DNA of 64,000 nucleotides from NCBI GenBank assembly GCA_964035015.1, contig OZ036005.1, positions 4,251,714 through 4,315,713 on the forward strand, read 5' to 3'. This document shows positions 54,684 to 63,746 of the stretch, piece by piece. A model generated the notes under the pieces. It saw nothing but the letters and a program-made list of their open reading frames with translations. It was not told where the DNA came from and made no database searches. The position numbers and the translations under genes were made by a program. Numbering within the stretch: the stretch's first letter is position 1; the number at the start of each line of letters is the position of its first letter. The DNA is from Corallium rubrum (Eukaryota; Cnidaria; Anthozoa; Scleralcyonacea; Coralliidae).

Positions 54684-54927
54684 CGAGAATTTGCTTTAGC
54701 AATATATGTCTTCGTAAGTCCTTCAAATAGTCTTTATGAATTTTTTCACGCACTTTCTGTCTTTCGCGCAATATCGCGTCAATATGTAGCCACACAGCAG
54801 TATGTAAATAAACGTCTCCTTCGAAGTTATTCTCCCGTAGCTTCTGAACAAAAAATTCCGCCGTTTCACCTATCAATTTATCAAGAAGCAACGTCGGTGT
54901 ACACCCGACATCCGTACCCTCTGACAT
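54673..54927 (-). CDS. small conserved protein
   Basis: 84 residues (MSEGTDVGCTPTLLLDKLIG), helical, ending KDYLKDLRRHILLKQILDGE. Only a 5' remnant survives in A. Confidence 0.62.
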   Translation of the reverse strand: MSEGTDVGCTPTLLLDKLIGETAEFFVQKLRENNFEGDVYLHTAVWLHIDAILRERQKVREKIHKDYLKDLRRHILLKQILDGE

Positions 54928-54971
54928 CTCTCTAGCAATAAAGCAACAAATGAGATTTTCTAATCTTTTTA

Positions 54972-55187
54972 TTAGTACAACGAACCCAAACAGGTTATCA
55001 AATAAAAAATCTCCGCAAACCCAACTAAAAATACGTTTCTATCAAAATAATTACCACAAAGAAAAAAATAATAAAAAGTTAGAAAGAACAGTTTTTCACA
55101 AATGAAAAAAACAAACATGTTCGCTATACGTTTTTTTATTAGCATATATACAGCAAGTTCATCCATTAGATTCAGATGTCTGTTCAT
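54972..55187 (-). CDS. small hydrophobic membrane protein
   Basis: 71 residues from ATG 55187 (MNRHLNLMDELAVYML). Two hydrophobic stretches MFVFFICEKLFFLTFYYFFL and NVFLVGFAEIFYLI; homologue of 19949-20155. Overlaps the next gene by 29 nt. Confidence 0.6.
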   Translation of the reverse strand: MNRHLNLMDELAVYMLIKKRIANMFVFFICEKLFFLTFYYFFLCGNYFDRNVFLVGFAEIFYLITCLGSLY

Positions 55188-55572
55188 CGTATCTAACGGC
55201 ACACCCCACCGAAATGTGTTCGACCTGAAAGTTCAATTGGTCAATATCAAACCCTTGTTCGGCGCACTTATTATCCACACGTATTTTTAACGTAGCGTTA
55301 GCTATCGCCGTCTCTTCTTTAAGAATCTGTAAAATTCGCGGAGGTACTGTTGTTATTCGTAGCCCTTCTTCATTCTCTAAAACTTTGCAAAGATCTAGTT
55401 CACAACCTTTCCTGCTATAAAACGAAACGACGTTCCAGTTCTCGGGAGATTCCCCAATATCTAGCAACCTTTTGTCAATGCTTGATACCAACTCTTTGTT
55501 GATAATCGCCGTTTCGTCCCCCACAATCGTTTCAACAACGTTTCTAGCCTTGTCTTGTTTATCTTGCTGCAT
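55159..55572 (-). CDS. conserved small protein
   Basis: 137 residues from ATG 55572 (MQQDKQDKARNVVETIVG). LLDIGESPENWNVV and LKIRVDNKCAEQGFD match 20152-20535. Confidence 0.68.
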   Translation of the reverse strand: MQQDKQDKARNVVETIVGDETAIINKELVSSIDKRLLDIGESPENWNVVSFYSRKGCELDLCKVLENEEGLRITTVPPRILQILKEETAIANATLKIRVDNKCAEQGFDIDQLNFQVEHISVGCAVRYDEQTSESNG

Positions 55573-55694
55573 TCTTACATTTTTTAGAGGGTGCACACTC
55601 CGTGCTGCTCCTTAAGTAAACTAACACACATCACTTCAATTTTAAAAAAATTATTTATTTATTTAATTAACATAATCACACAAAAAAAATGAAA

Positions 55695-56183
55695 TTAACA
55701 ATTACACGGTGAAAAATTAAATTGTTTAAGATCGTTCCAATTCGATATATAAATTACGTTACGTACATAACCCTTATATTTGCAAAAATCGAATAATTGT
55801 TGTTCCTTAAATTTAACGCTGCACGTCTTCACCGACGACAAACATTTCCTAATCAAAAAATAACGTTCTTTCCATTGTGTTGGCGGTGGATCATCTACCC
55901 ACTGGCACGCTTTCATCATTACCATCGCTATTTCTCGAAGATCTCTTTCTTCGTTCATGGGTAGAAACGTATAGATGTGGGGGAGAATCCTCAACATCGG
56001 TATGATGTCAGATTGAAAACTAATTAAATATTCCATTAGGAGATTAGCATCAGCATTGGTGATAGAATTACACTTTGCCATACGATATTCTACCATGTAA
56101 ATACGTGTAGAAAGACTGCTCAGCAATTCATTCAACCTCTTCTCTAAGTCGCCTTGCTTAAGCTGTTCAGGTTGAAAATTCAT
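55695..56183 (-). CDS. conserved helical protein
   Basis: 162 residues; LNELLSSLSTRI, LMEYLISFQSDIIPMLRIL and KACQWVDDPPPTQWKERY match 20704-21177; five extra C-terminal residues. Confidence 0.7.
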   Translation of the reverse strand: MNFQPEQLKQGDLEKRLNELLSSLSTRIYMVEYRMAKCNSITNADANLLMEYLISFQSDIIPMLRILPHIYTFLPMNEERDLREIAMVMMKACQWVDDPPPTQWKERYFLIRKCLSSVKTCSVKFKEQQLFDFCKYKGYVRNVIYISNWNDLKQFNFSPCNC

Positions 56184-56430
56184 TTTTTTTTTTTTGGTTA
56201 TACGAAGAATATATGTTCTCGTTAAATAGTTTTCTGCAGAAAATTGTCAAGGGTTTATTATTAATTCTCGGTAGAGATCGTAAACACATAGAATGTTGTC
56301 TTATAATACAACAATGAAGAGGACAACGTATACACCATTTATAATAGTTTTTTATCGACGAGACGTGTAACTTCGAACAATTTTCATTCACCACGTATAC
56401 GCGAACAGACTCACTTCGACCAATTTTCAT
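56167..56430 (-). CDS. small Cys/His-rich protein
   Basis: 87 residues from ATG 56430; WCIRCPLHCCIIRQHSMC as in 21174-21410. Confidence 0.65.
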   Translation of the reverse strand: MKIGRSESVRVYVVNENCSKLHVSSIKNYYKWCIRCPLHCCIIRQHSMCLRSLPRINNKPLTIFCRKLFNENIYSSYNQKKKNEFST

Positions 56431-56755
56431 TGCTTTCCTCAAAAGCTTTCATATAAGCAAGGATTTGCGTATTCCACTTCGTAATAGGTTGTGTGTCTTT
56501 AATTTCTTCAAATCGTTTAACATCTACACCCCAATAATGATTCTCATAAGCGATAGTACATTCCTCATCGATATATATAGGCAGAAGAACTTTACGTGAC
56601 TCGTTGTCGCTATTTGAAAGCGGCTCACACACCCTTACTCCTTTAACGCGTAGTTGTAGGTCACTACCACCGCATATCAATAGGGGTATTACTTCGTCAA
56701 GCATCATCACTAAACACCCATAATACTTGTATACAGGTACGAATCGGTAAGGCAT
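56411..56755 (-). CDS. small protein, YYWG family
   Basis: 114 residues from ATG 56755 (MPYRFVPVYKYYGCLVMML); VLLPIYIDEECTIAYENHYWGVDV. Homologue of 21441-21752; overlaps the next gene by 20 nt. Confidence 0.68.
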   Translation of the reverse strand: MPYRFVPVYKYYGCLVMMLDEVIPLLICGGSDLQLRVKGVRVCEPLSNSDNESRKVLLPIYIDEECTIAYENHYWGVDVKRFEEIKDTQPITKWNTQILAYMKAFEESNENWSK

Positions 56756-56774
56756 TCTTTCTAACACGAGTTAC

Positions 56775-56906
56775 AATGCGCTATAAAAAAAATTATAAAA
56801 CAAAAAATAAGAAAAGGAGGGAAAAAATATGTTGTACAAAAACTAAAAAAACACGGAAGAAAGGTAATCTGTTTAACATAAAAAACGAATCAAAAAAGGC
56901 TGGGTA
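56775..56906 (+). CDS. tiny basic protein
   Basis: 43 residues, MRYKKNYKTKNKKRREKICC; the A relative is 21784-21927. Divergent from the 56411-56755 gene by 19 nt. Confidence 0.45.
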
Positions 56907-57021
56907 AATTTTTGATTTTTTAGTAATACATTAAAAAAAAAAGCCAAATTCTTTTAAAAAAATACTTTAAATACATTAACACAAGAATTACTAATTACAC
57001 GTTTTTTTTCTTTGTTCAAAC

Positions 57022-57150
57022 ATAATCGTAAAAGGTAAATCAATACGACAGAAAGGTTCCAAAAAAAAAATTAAAAGTCAAAAAGGTGGATTTTGGCCAA
57101 GAGAAAAATTTCAAAAAGGTGGTGCACCCTGGTGGCATTTTGACTGGTGA
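57022..57150 (+). pseudogene. remnant of the WWHFDW small basic protein
   Basis: In-frame IRQKGSK, SQKGGFWPREKFQKGG and PWWHFDW with TGA at 57148, but no ATG between it and the preceding stop near 56992. The A version (22026-22154) has an ATG. Confidence 0.55.
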
Positions 57151-57374
57151 TAAAAAAACTAAAATATGTATAAATAAACATTCTTTTCAAACATTTTTTT
57201 TTCTATGTTTTTTTTTTATTCTAATTTAAAAAATTATATTACTAAATAATCATACGTATAAGAATTCACAATCACTTCAACTTGCCTCTCGACAGCGTTA
57301 CATCCCGTGTTCCCGTCTCTCTCTTCTCGATGCATGAACTCTTCGCGAAGAAACACGTTGTGTTTTTTATTGGT
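57151..57374. other. spacer before right TIR
   Basis: AATAATCATACGTATAAG and TTCACAATCACTTCAAC are shared with 22253-22289 in A. No gene seen. Confidence 0.5.
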
Positions 57375-57418
57375 TGAAATGTAGTCTGAAACGTTTCACC
57401 GTCACAGATCACATTTCA
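57375..57418 (-). ncRNA. hairpin R1 near right TIR
   Basis: TGAAATGTAGTCTG pairs imperfectly with CAGATCACATTTCA around ACGTTTCACC. Absent from element A's right end. Confidence 0.45.
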
Positions 57419-57500
57419 GCTCTAAAAAAACATGATGACTATGAACAAGAAACTCAAGCATCCTTTACTACGTAAAAAACAAAGAAAGAAGAAAGAAAAG

Positions 57501-57571
57501 TCATCTCTTCAGCACTCATGATATCACAATAATATCATCGAATATTATTGTGTTTGAATGCTGCAAAGATG
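57501..57571 (-). ncRNA. hairpin R2 near right TIR
   Basis: Long stem of about 30 pairs: inner CACAATAATAT with ATATTATTGTG is perfect; the outer CTCTTCAGCACTCA pairs with TGAATGCTGCAAAGA. On the minus strand it is preceded and followed by the array spacer strings (GCTTTATCTAAAATAT), showing it belongs to the same family as H1-H18. Confidence 0.65.
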
Positions 57572-57632
57572 ATAAACAATCACGTGAAGGATTACAACAG
57601 AAGATATTTTAGATAAAGCTTGCACATACAAA

Positions 57633-57957
57633 CGCACACAACACACGCACGCAGAACAATAAACCACAAGAAAAAAAAAACACACACCACACACACACAC
57701 CACCCATACAACACACCTCCTCGCACACACACGCCCCACCCACCCCAAAAAAAACACCCCCACCCCTCCTAAAAAAACAATATGCTAATGAAGAGAGCCA
57801 ACACCCACTCTCGAACACCCCCCGGCCAAAATTATGCTAATTACACACATGATCGACGCTGATTGGCTAATGAAAAAAATACTGCAATCTGATTGGTTAA
57901 AAACTAGTGCCAGGCCCCAACACATTAAAAAAAATATACATTGTTACATGACTACTA
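57633..57957 (-). repeat. right terminal inverted repeat of element B
   Basis: Reverse complement of 25332-25655. Ends CATGACTACT followed by ACATG. Confidence 0.95.
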
Positions 57958-58039
57958 CATGTAGTCAAAGCCAAACTTCCCTGATATCTCAAACAACACC
58001 TTTTTTTCTTGCGCGGAAAGATGAAGAAAAAATTCTTAC

Positions 58040-59101
58040 CTGTTGTAGTTTTGGTCAAACTCCACAACGCTCTTGCACTTCTCACAGGCACACTTTGTCA
58101 ACGCGTCTATGTATTCTTTGTAGATTTGGGTGTTCAGATCGTCTTGTAACTTCTCCACGGTCGCCTGCATGTTTCCCCGGCTTTTGTTCACTGCTTCTTT
58201 CACCATGGTGCCCGCGAAATGTTGTATGCAGTTCGTTACTCCGTTTGGTATGCTCAGCACACGTAGAAGCTGTTCGCGGAATCGTTTTTGCCCGGGATCG
58301 CCACTGGCCTCGACGCAGTCGTTCCAGATACTTCCTAATGCTTGCGTGAGACGCCCGTCTAATTTTCCCCAATTGTCCATTAGCGTCCAGAATAGATGGA
58401 GCTCGTCGCTTGTCGGTGGCATATCTTTTCCCGCGCCGCACATTTCCTGAATCATCTGGACGCGCTTATGCCCAGCCGGCCATGACGTCTGCATTTGTAA
58501 CGGTCGTCGCGGTTCGGGCGGGGTTTTTTTGGGAGCCGTGTGCTTTCTGGACGCAGTGGTCGGCGTTTTAGTGCTGCTGCTTTTCGTCGGCTTCGATTTT
58601 GGCGCGATCTTTGTAGGCGGTCCCTTCCGAGATGCATCGGTTTCAGCCGTTCGCTTTCGCGAGACGAATTCTTTACTGGAACGTTGGTGTTCTTGCCGAC
58701 GTGTCACCTTTTGCTTTCGTTGACATCCGGGTTTACCAGTTCCGAGCCCTTTCGTCGCAGTAGTTTTGGCACTTTTGCTGCTCTCACCGGTCGACGAAGT
58801 CGTAGGTGCAGTCCCTGTTACGTCCGGGACGTCAACCAAACTTTGGTTCATCTGCTGCCTAGCGAAGAAACCTGGTAGAAAAATGAGACGCGAGCAATTA
58901 GAATCGCCTAAGCGTTTAAAAACGCAAGTTACGAACTGAATTTTTACCTGTAGTACGATTAAACAATGAAACATAAAATTGTTGCACGAATTCCAGAACT
59001 TCTTGTAACGTATCGTTTTGACCATCCAATGTTAACAGGTTGTCCCGAACAGATTTGAATATATTCTGCAAGTTCTGCAAGTACCGCGTGCTTGCGTTCA
59101 T
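58040..59101 (-). CDS. X-element gene X, copy 1 (two exons)
   Basis: Exon 1 59101-58948 (ATG at 59101, MNASTRYLQNLQNIFKSV) and exon 2 58871-58040, with donor CAG-GTAAAA and acceptor CTACCAG-G flanking a 76-nt intron in consistent phase, and another donor ACAG-GTAAGA at 58040. Exon 2 has a Ser/Thr/Lys/Pro-rich basic region (residues about 75-200) then a helical domain HLFWTLMDNWGKLDGRLTQA ending with CACEKCKSVVEFD. The following exon would lie beyond the Polinton insertion, left of 25331. Function unknown. Confidence 0.7.
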
Positions 59102-59104
59102 GGC

Positions 59105-59541
59105 GAACGAATGAACGGAAACAGCTTTGGCGAGCGGCTTTTATCACCGTTGGTGACGTAATTATTAAGAACTTAAAATAGTGAACAAGTACATACGCAA
59201 TAGCTTAATCTTTGAAGTGGATTTAGTAGAACATGATATCTGAAACCTAGCTTACGCGCGGTAGATGTCAAAAAGCAAATAAAACCACGCTAACTTTCGA
59301 ATTTCGATCATGCAATTAGTGCTATGTGAGTATGCGGCAACTCGGCAAGCAGGAAACTTTGCAAGTTAAATATGACGTTTTCGCGAGTAACTAAATAAGC
59401 TTAGATAATAGATATCCTTGAATCTTTCCCATTTAATCATGTTAATGTTCTTATTGAATCATTTTATGTTCCCATTGATCATGTTAATGTTCATTTTAAT
59501 GTTTAATTTAAATGAAGTTGAAAATACAAGTTGAAATAATT
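59105..59541 (-). repeat. X-element 5' region (copy 1)
   Basis: Nearly identical to 62650-63089. Carries TGACGTAATTATTAAGAACTT and many TTAATGTTCATT strings. It begins abruptly at 59541 inside the 3' end of the replication-protein gene, so 59541 is a unit boundary. Confidence 0.8.
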
Positions 59542-60936
59542 GTTGGCGGCGTAACAACTTGGAAGCTTTTTTGAACGTCACCTTCTTGTTCACTTTCGGA
59601 ATCGGAGGAGTACTCGACGGCTCCGGTGACTTTTCCATCGGCTTCTTCAAAATGACTAAACACGTCGCGCCAGTACAAAGAATTTAAACACTTCGTGCAC
59701 TTACGCAGGCCATCAAACGCTTTGAGATTGAATAAGAACATACGGTAACTTAAAGCCTGCCTCTCCGTTGGAACCCAACACCAAGGGGCGGAGTTACTAG
59801 ACACAATTAACGGGGCCCTCTTTAACACTGCTGGTTGCTTATTTTTACGGTCGACCTTAACGGCAGACCCTTCAGCGACCTGCTTGAATCGATCCACATT
59901 TTTCGGGTCGATCAACATCTCTTCATTAACATTAACTTGTCTATCCAGACAATCCTCGAAACCAAAAACATCGTTCTTGGTCATCGACCCGAAATCACAA
60001 AATCCATCGCGAGGAGACCTCATAATAAGACTCTTACCAGCGTTACTAGCACCATAGAAAAAAAGACAGTTACGTTTAACCTCTTTCATCATCATCACAA
60101 TGTAGCAAGATCTCTGAAACTCCAATAAATTAATTTTATTGAAGCGACAAATCTTCTTGATCCACCAGTGCGTCTCATGGGCGGTCAAATACCGATCATC
60201 GAAACGCTTCGAAATGAAAGAACAACACTGAATAAAATTCATAGGCATATAGTGATTCCTAAGATAGTCCTCACAATTCCTAATTATAAAATCGCAACGA
60301 GGGTTCATACTAATTTTAAGATAAGTATTCCTCTCAATACTACCGTGTTCATGCCTCTTAAAACAAACATCTTTCCACTCCTGAAAACTAACTGCACCAT
60401 CATTAAGAACCATCTCTACCAACTCACACATCACGCTTCTCTATATAATTCTTCATAGCACTTTCAGACACCTTCTCATTACGATACATACCCTCCCATT
60501 CCGCCAACCAGGGGGGGAGCTTACTTAACACAGATCTAAACTGTCGGGGGGCTTCCGTAATATACTTATACAATCCAAACGGATTTCTTGCAGCCGCATG
60601 AACGTACATAGTCTTTTTAAACTTTGCACTGGCACGACGCATTCGCATATGAAGTCGAAGCCCAGTCGATATTATCAGGGTACCAAACAAACATATGTAA
60701 GTGATTACCATACACACCGTGCCAAGAAGTCTTGTAAGAGAACTTATCAATCGAAAGTTGCATCCATCGATGAAGCGGGTCGGCCAGGTCGGCTTGAATA
60801 ACTAGGCCTTGACATTTATAGTCCTTTGGAACACCAGGTCCGACGTCCAAGACTGGTACGGCTTTTGCCTCAATCGCATCAATCTCCGCTATCGCGTCGA
60901 GGTCGAGAGCTCTTTCCTGGTCGACGGCCATCATAC
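59508..60936 (-). pseudogene. HUH-endonuclease / SF3-helicase replication protein (parvovirus NS1-like), broken
   Basis: Nicks and unwinds DNA in rolling-circle or rolling-hairpin replication in the related families. The 60934-60617 frame has the HUH motif NHLHMFVWY; a second frame (60750-60424) carries ARNPFGLYKYI, a possible catalytic Tyr region; the 60434-59508 frame has the SF3 helicase: Walker A GASNAGKSLI, acidic NEEMLID and sensor motif APLIVSSNSAPW. Frame changes separate these parts and the C-terminus is cut at 59541. A splice acceptor ATTAG-TATG at 60936 may join it to the SET exon upstream. Confidence 0.75.
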
Positions 60937-60954
60937 TAATGAACAGTATATACT

Positions 60955-61755
60955 TTATATACTATATATATAATGGAATGGAATGTATACATACCATATA
61001 TACTGGGCCAACTCATCCGGAAACAATGCATTCGAGTCTCCGCTGATCAGGTTGATCCAGTAGCTCCTTAGTCCGCCATAATTCAGGAACAGTTCCTCTG
61101 GTCTATTCGTTGGATCGAGATTCTTTTTAGCGACGATTACTAGCTGATCTGCTACCTGGCGATATTCGGCGTTACAATGGCCGTCGATTTCATCCTCGAC
61201 GATTTTCCAGACCTCTTCGGTCAGCTCTGGCTGTCCGTTCTCCGATTTCTCCTTGATCTTCCTGAGCGATTCAAGTACCCTGGGCTGGTTTGCGAAACGA
61301 CCTAAATTGTTTCCATTTTCCACTTCGGCGTCGAACCACATTTTCTTCCTCGGGATGTACATAGCGTAGTGACGCGAGCTACCGCTGTTGTTTATTTCGG
61401 CTTCTGTGATGGCGTGATCGGCGTACAGACAAAGATGAGAAGCTTTATCTATTAATGCATGCTGTTTCAGGAACAGTCCATGGCCAGCGTTGGGGATGCT
61501 GCTTTTCGCCTTGAAGCACTTGCTTTCGAAATGTAACATGCACGGAACCAATCTGAAGAAGAAATTGTCCCCGTCTTGACTTTCTCGCCACTCCACGTCA
61601 CATTCGTCTTCAACTGGGGCGTTGTCCGAGGTTGGCTTCCACTGGATCTCTGGTTGAGTTGGAGGATTGAGGATAGGTCTGTAGTCTTTGTAGACGTCAG
61701 GCTTCGTCGACCATTGCCACCTTATCTCCCATGGCCTGTATGGACTGGTGAACAC
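60955..61755 (-). CDS. X-element SET-domain protein, copy 2
   Basis: 266-codon frame. SSIPNAGHGLFLK, a middle NNLGRFANQPRVL and EELFLNYGGLRSYW (the C-terminal Tyr motif) give a complete SET core with an inserted Lys/Glu-rich helix region. A donor ATATG-GTATGT at 60994 suggests splicing, removing the last residues and linking to the acceptor at 60936. The cofactor NH motif is replaced by RFANQ, so activity is uncertain. Confidence 0.75.
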   Translation of the reverse strand: MFTSPYRPWEIRWQWSTKPDVYKDYRPILNPPTQPEIQWKPTSDNAPVEDECDVEWRESQDGDNFFFRLVPCMLHFESKCFKAKSSIPNAGHGLFLKQHALIDKASHLCLYADHAITEAEINNSGSSRHYAMYIPRKKMWFDAEVENGNNLGRFANQPRVLESLRKIKEKSENGQPELTEEVWKIVEDEIDGHCNAEYRQVADQLVIVAKKNLDPTNRPEELFLNYGGLRSYWINLISGDSNALFPDELAQYIWYVYIPFHYIYSI

Positions 61756-61975
61756 CTCTTCGGGTAGGTTTGAATATGCCCCGCTTGTTCACGATGGCAT
61801 CGCGAGTTTTGGAGTCAATCGCATCGTCTATCCCTGTAGTGTAATAGGAGAGCGTGAATCCTTCCGATGCGAGCTTTTAGGCCAGATTGGAGACACAACC
61901 GGCAGCGTTCTCTAAGAAAATGTTCGCTAGCCGTCTGCGAAACTAATTTGGCCTCGAATACCATCTGTCTGGCGG
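61756..61975 (-). pseudogene. spacer and deleted SNase remnant of X copy 2
   Basis: Matches 24567-24845 but lacks 62 nt between two TGCGA repeats (near 61937), and homology to the nuclease stops at the string CTGGCGG, where it joins gene X sequence. Only the RQMVFEAKLVS segment is left. Confidence 0.7.
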
Positions 61976-62644
61976 GCATATCTTTTCGCGCGTCGCACAT
62001 TTCCTGAATGATCTGGACGCGCTTATGCCCAGTCGGCCATGACGTCTGCATTTCTAACGGTCGTCGCGGTTCGGGCGGGGTTTTTTCGGGAGCCGTGTGC
62101 TTTCTGGACGCAGTGGTCGGCGTTTTAGTGCTGCTGCTTTTCGTCGGCCTCGATTTTGGCGCGATCTTTGTAGGCGGTCCCTTCCGCGATGCATCGGTTT
62201 CAGCCGCTCGCTTTCGCGAGACGAATTCTTTACTGGAACGTTGGTGTTCTTGCCGACGTGTCACCTTTTGCTTTCGTTGACATCCGGTTACCAGTTTCGA
62301 GTTTCGTCGCAGTAGTTTTGGCGCTTTTGCTGCTCTCACCGGCCGACGAAGTCCTAGGTGCAGTCCCTGTTACGTCCGGGACGTCAACCAAACTTTCGTT
62401 CATCTGCTGGCTAGCGAAGAAACCTGGTAGAAAAATGAGACGCGAACAATTAGAATCGCCTAAGCGTTTAAAAACGCAAGTTACGAACTGAATTTTTACC
62501 TGTAGAACGATGAAACAATGAAACATAAAATTGTTGCACGACTTCCAGAACTTCTTGTAACGTATCGTTTTGACCATCCAATGTTAACAGGTTTTCCCGA
62601 ACAGATTTGAATATATTCTGTAAGTACCGCTTGCTTGCGTTCAT
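61975..62644 (-). pseudogene. X-element gene X, copy 2 (truncated, frameshifted)
   Basis: Exon 1 62644-62500, 76-nt intron, exon 2 from 62423. Same splice sites as copy 1. A deletion near 62288 shifts the frame, and the conserved helical C-terminal half is missing because of the junction at 61975. Confidence 0.75.
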
Positions 62645-62649
62645 GGCGA

Positions 62650-63089
62650 ACGAATGAATGAGAAACAGCTTTGGCGAGCGGCTTTTATCACCGTTGGTGA
62701 CGTAATTATTAAGAACTTAAAATAGTGAACAAGTACATACGCAATAGCTTAATCTTTGAAGTGGATTTAGTAGAACATGATATCTGAAACCTAGCTTACG
62801 CGCGGTAGATGTCGAAAAGCAATTAAAACCACGCTAACTTTCGAATTTCGATCATGCAATTAGTGCTATGTGAGTATGCGGCAACTCGGCAAGCAGGCAA
62901 CTTTGCAAGTTAAATATGACGTTTTCGCGAGTAACTAAATAAGCTTAGATAATAGATATCCTTGAATCTCTCCCATTTAATCATGTTAATGTTCTTATTG
63001 AATCATTTTATGTTCCCATTGATCATGTTAATGTTCATTTTAATGTTTAATTTAAATGAAGTTGAAAATACAAGTTGAAATAATTGTTG
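62650..63089 (-). repeat. X-element 5' region (copy 2)
   Basis: About 98 percent identical to 59105-59541 by eye; both end with AACAATTATTTC (minus strand), the likely terminus of the X unit. Confidence 0.8.
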
Positions 63090-63106
63090 AATATAAAAAT
63101 GTTTCT

Positions 63107-63746
63107 TTATGATCTCTGAGTGTATTTGGTGGAAGATCGATTTTTCAAGTTCTCAGCCTGCGCTAATCTGTTTTCGAGAGTCTGCTGTTTCTCGGCAATA
63201 CCAGCAACCATGGCGAGCAATTGTGACAATTGGGGTTGGTAGTTGTATCGTTTGGGGGGCCTGCGGGGGGGGGGGGGGGGGGGGGGGGCAGTGTGATTGT
63301 GCACCAGCGGTCGGTCCTTGCCTTTCCTAGCCTTCCACGGCACGGTATCGTTAGGTGAAGGAATCCATTTCGTCGAGCGTTGGGGTTGGGTTATGTTCCA
63401 AAAGTTTAAATTTTACAGTACTTGGAAGGCCTCTCGTGTACTGGCGAGCAATCAACACCTTCTTTGCGTCGGCTGCTAAAGTAGGATCGGCTTTTGCGAG
63501 GAGATTTTCCAGTTCCCACTTATAAACAGCGGGATCCTCGCCTGATCGCAGAGTACGGCGTTCGAATTCCGCATAAAAGTTCTCGCGGTTTGCAGCAGGG
63601 CACATGGACTTATTCAATTCGGCCATGCGGCATATGTAGTACACTGCTCCGCGGGGATAGCGTAAAAATGGCTGGTCGCTCGTCTTCGAAGAAATGCGGC
63701 AGCTTAAGGATTTTGTCGTCACGTTCCTCGGAGCGAATATTCCCAA
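63107..63746 (-). pseudogene. Ty3/Gypsy-like gag fragment
   Basis: The upstream frame (63746-63351) has FYAEFERRTLRSGEDPAVYK and ARQYTRGLPSTVKFKLLEHN, the pattern of retrotransposon Gag capsid domains. The second frame (63343-63107) is Pro-rich because of a 24-nt G run (63265-63288), then helical. Stops separate them; no pol is in the window. Confidence 0.6.

Larger units (their letters stand above)
25332..57957 (+). mobile_element. Polinton/Maverick element B, complete, about 32.6 kb
   Basis: Bounded by near-perfect TIRs of about 325 bp ending AGTAGTCATG / CATGACTACT and flanked by ACATG. It encodes polymerase, ATPase, protease, integrase, and both capsid proteins, the full Polinton hallmark set, plus Fic, SET and about 25 smaller genes. 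It is longer than the usual 15-25 kb. Defects seen: frameshift in the polymerase N-terminus, 1-nt frameshift in the major capsid gene, frameshift in a basic peptide gene. Confidence 0.95.

Noticed and set aside
58130-58878. Plus-strand ORFs opposite gene X
   Set aside because: Shadows of the minus-strand exon, whose splice sites and second copy support the minus strand.
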